64,000 nt of DNA from Weeksella virosa DSM 16922 (lineage in GTDB: Bacteria; Bacteroidota; Bacteroidia; Flavobacteriales; Weeksellaceae): assembly GCF_000189415.1 (NCBI RefSeq), contig NC_015144.1, positions 625,501 to 689,500 of the forward strand, in the 5' to 3' direction. A program made the position numbers and the translations under genes. Of this stretch, positions 62,721 through 64,000 are shown piece by piece; within the stretch, counting starts at the first letter, position 1; each line of letters begins with the position of its first letter. The notes under the pieces are model-generated. The model saw only the letters and a list, made by a program, of their open reading frames with translations. It searched no databases and was not told where the DNA came from.

Positions 62721-63716
62721 TTATTCGCTAAACTCTAAGTAGGGTTCCATTTCTTTGAATTTAGCATCTGAAATTACATAACATTTCTGTAACGTTGCGG
62801 CATCGGGAAATCGTCCACCAAGTGAATAGCGATATTTAATAATCGTATTGGCCTGTCTTTCTGTGAAACCTATTTTCATCCAACCTTCTTTATCGAGTTT
62901 ATTGGGATCAAATTTCTCTAACTCAATAGTCTGTTTTTGTTCGTTAGTAATTGTTGCAGCGGAAGATTCTTTAACTGACGTATTGTTTAACGTTTTACTT
63001 GTTCGATAAACAGGTGACTTCTCTGGTAAATCGATATAAGGTTTCATTTCTTGGAACTTCTCGTCAGAAATCACATAGCATTTTGATAATTGCTCTAAGG
63101 ATGTAAACTCATTACCGACAATTCTTTTGTACTTAAGAATTGTTTCTGCTTGCTTTTTGCTAAAACCGATTTTCATCCAATCATTTTCCGAATAATCATT
63201 CGGATTGAAGCGGGAATAAACAATATTTCTCCTTGTTTGTTGCTTGCCTAATCGCAGATCACTTTTAGATTTTTCGGGTAATAAAATATACGGTGATAGC
63301 ATCGCATAGGCTTCGTCATTGATTACATAGCATTTTCTTATTTGTTCTTTCGACTCAAATTTCCCACCTAACATTGCTTTGTATTTCATGATTACTTCTG
63401 CTTGTTTTGGTGTAAAACCATATTTATGCCAATCGGTTTGGGTAAGATCATTCGGGTCGAATGCAGTTATAACAGTATCAATTTTCGATTTCGAAAAGCG
63501 ATTCTTGTAAGGGGATGAAGATAAGGTTGCTTTTGCTTCTGCAGAAAGTAAGATTTGCTTTAGTTCGCTTTGCTGAATTTCCTCGAAAACCAAATTTTCT
63601 TTCGAACTCCCAAATACCATTATACCCTCACCTATCAATAGAATAATACAAAAAACTATAAGACCTGTTTTCTGTGTTTTGGTCAATAATAGAAAAGGTA
63701 ATAAAGAAGATTTCAT
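62721..63716 (-). CDS. Membrane-anchored helix-hairpin-helix protein (ComEA-like, three repeats)
   Basis: A 331-residue protein. A membrane span lies near the N terminus (TGLIVFCIILLIGEGIMVF, about residues 16-34). Three tandem repeats of about 65-75 residues follow, each with FDPNDLT/FNPNDYS/FDPNKLD, W-K-GF-KQAE-I-KYK or similar, and KCYVI-DE-F-M-PYI/PYL. This is the ComEA helix-hairpin-helix type, which in competent bacteria binds incoming DNA in the periplasm. Three copies and a simple anchor make a DNA-binding envelope protein plausible, but competence is not shown. No com genes are nearby. Confidence 0.88.
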   Translation of the reverse strand: MKSSLLPFLLLTKTQKTGLIVFCIILLIGEGIMVFGSSKENLVFEEIQQSELKQILLSAEAKATLSSSPYKNRFSKSKIDTVITAFDPNDLTQTDWHKYGFTPKQAEVIMKYKAMLGGKFESKEQIRKCYVINDEAYAMLSPYILLPEKSKSDLRLGKQQTRRNIVYSRFNPNDYSENDWMKIGFSKKQAETILKYKRIVGNEFTSLEQLSKCYVISDEKFQEMKPYIDLPEKSPVYRTSKTLNNTSVKESSAATITNEQKQTIELEKFDPNKLDKEGWMKIGFTERQANTIIKYRYSLGGRFPDAATLQKCYVISDAKFKEMEPYLEFSE

Positions 63717-63874
63717 GAATCGTTAGTTTTTTGTTATTACAAAAACCAGCGTACAAATCTAAACTATACAAACAAATGTCAGTGTTTGTTAACCTTCTAT
63801 AACAAGTAGTTGAGATGTAAAGATAAACAATAAAAGAATATAAAACAACTATTAATTGACTAATGTTGAGTATT

Positions 63875-64000
63875 TTATAAATCGAATACCGATTTTCTTC
63901 TGACAACAAAGCAGTCTTTTACCCACAAAGCAAAGGCCATAACGAAATAGATTATAAAGGCAATACCCAAGGTCGCGAAAGCTAAATAAATGTACAAAAG
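63875..64000 (-). CDS. C-terminal end of a membrane protein (cut by window edge)
   Basis: The frame is open from the window edge to TAA at 63875-63877, giving 41 residues: LAFATLGIAFIIYFVMAFALW is a membrane span, then VKDCFVVRRKSVFDL, a basic cytoplasmic tail. The family cannot be told from this end. It is separated by 158 bp from the helix-hairpin-helix gene and read in the same direction. Confidence 0.6.
   Translation of the reverse strand, partial: LLYIYLAFATLGIAFIIYFVMAFALWVKDCFVVRRKSVFDL

Overview
The window is a stretch of chromosome from a member of the Bacteroidota, class Flavobacteriia. The gene content fits the Weeksella/Empedobacter/Chryseobacterium side of that class, but I cannot fix the genus by eye. 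Evidence: GLPGLI-family proteins paired with outer-membrane receptors, a TamL-type lipoprotein/D15 protein, BshC of bacillithiol synthesis, an endonuclease III, RecQ and AccD that lack the metal-binding cysteines known from E. coli, TAnnTTTG-type promoter elements, AT-rich intergenic DNA and weak Shine-Dalgarno sequences.

Layout. 1-6.2 kb is the end of a surface-polysaccharide locus read leftwards: two glycosyltransferases, an MsbA-like ABC exporter, rmlA, a four-helix-bundle gene embedded in octamer repeats, and rmlB. It also holds two relics: a glycosyltransferase stub and a badly decayed UDP-glucose dehydrogenase gene. 6.4-14.4 kb (rightwards) has panB, a pseudouridine synthase, a lipid A-type acyltransferase, a glycosyltransferase, a nicotinamidase and a GLPGLI/outer-membrane-receptor pair. 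14.5-22 kb (leftwards) has an nth-hydrolase gene fusion, a methyltransferase, map, a HAD hydrolase, gpmI and recQ. 22.1-27.9 kb (rightwards) has kdsD, tatC, etfB-etfA, a bifunctional nuclease and a nucleoside permease. 27.9-31.9 kb (leftwards) has folA, an NlpE-like lipoprotein, ndk and a TonB-type receptor. 32-34.8 kb (rightwards) has a DUF2520 protein, kdsC, maf and a ZIP transporter. After these come tRNA-Glu, obgE, pyrD, the RNase P RNA gene, a cytochrome c peroxidase pseudogene, a rhomboid protease, an ATP-grasp protein, clpC, a LysM/periplasmic-binding protein, bshC, a phosphodiesterase lipoprotein, two helical proteins and a class C beta-lactamase-like hydrolase.

50.7-56.3 kb is the accessory island. 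A 66-bp second copy of the 3' end of the trmH-family gene lies at its left edge and the intact gene closes its right edge, the arrangement left when a mobile segment enters the 3' end of a gene and restores it. The cargo is an XRE regulator, a small exported cysteine-containing peptide gene (now frameshifted), a GLPGLI protein and a large outer-membrane receptor gene. The receptor gene is split by a complete IS3-family element with a 3-bp target duplication; removing the element restores the reading frame exactly. This peptide/GLPGLI/receptor cassette is the best candidate here for an undescribed system.

57-64 kb returns to core genes: tamL, fbaA, accD, two tRNA clusters (Gly-Leu and Gly-Leu-Gly), a triple helix-hairpin-helix membrane protein and the end of an unidentified membrane protein.
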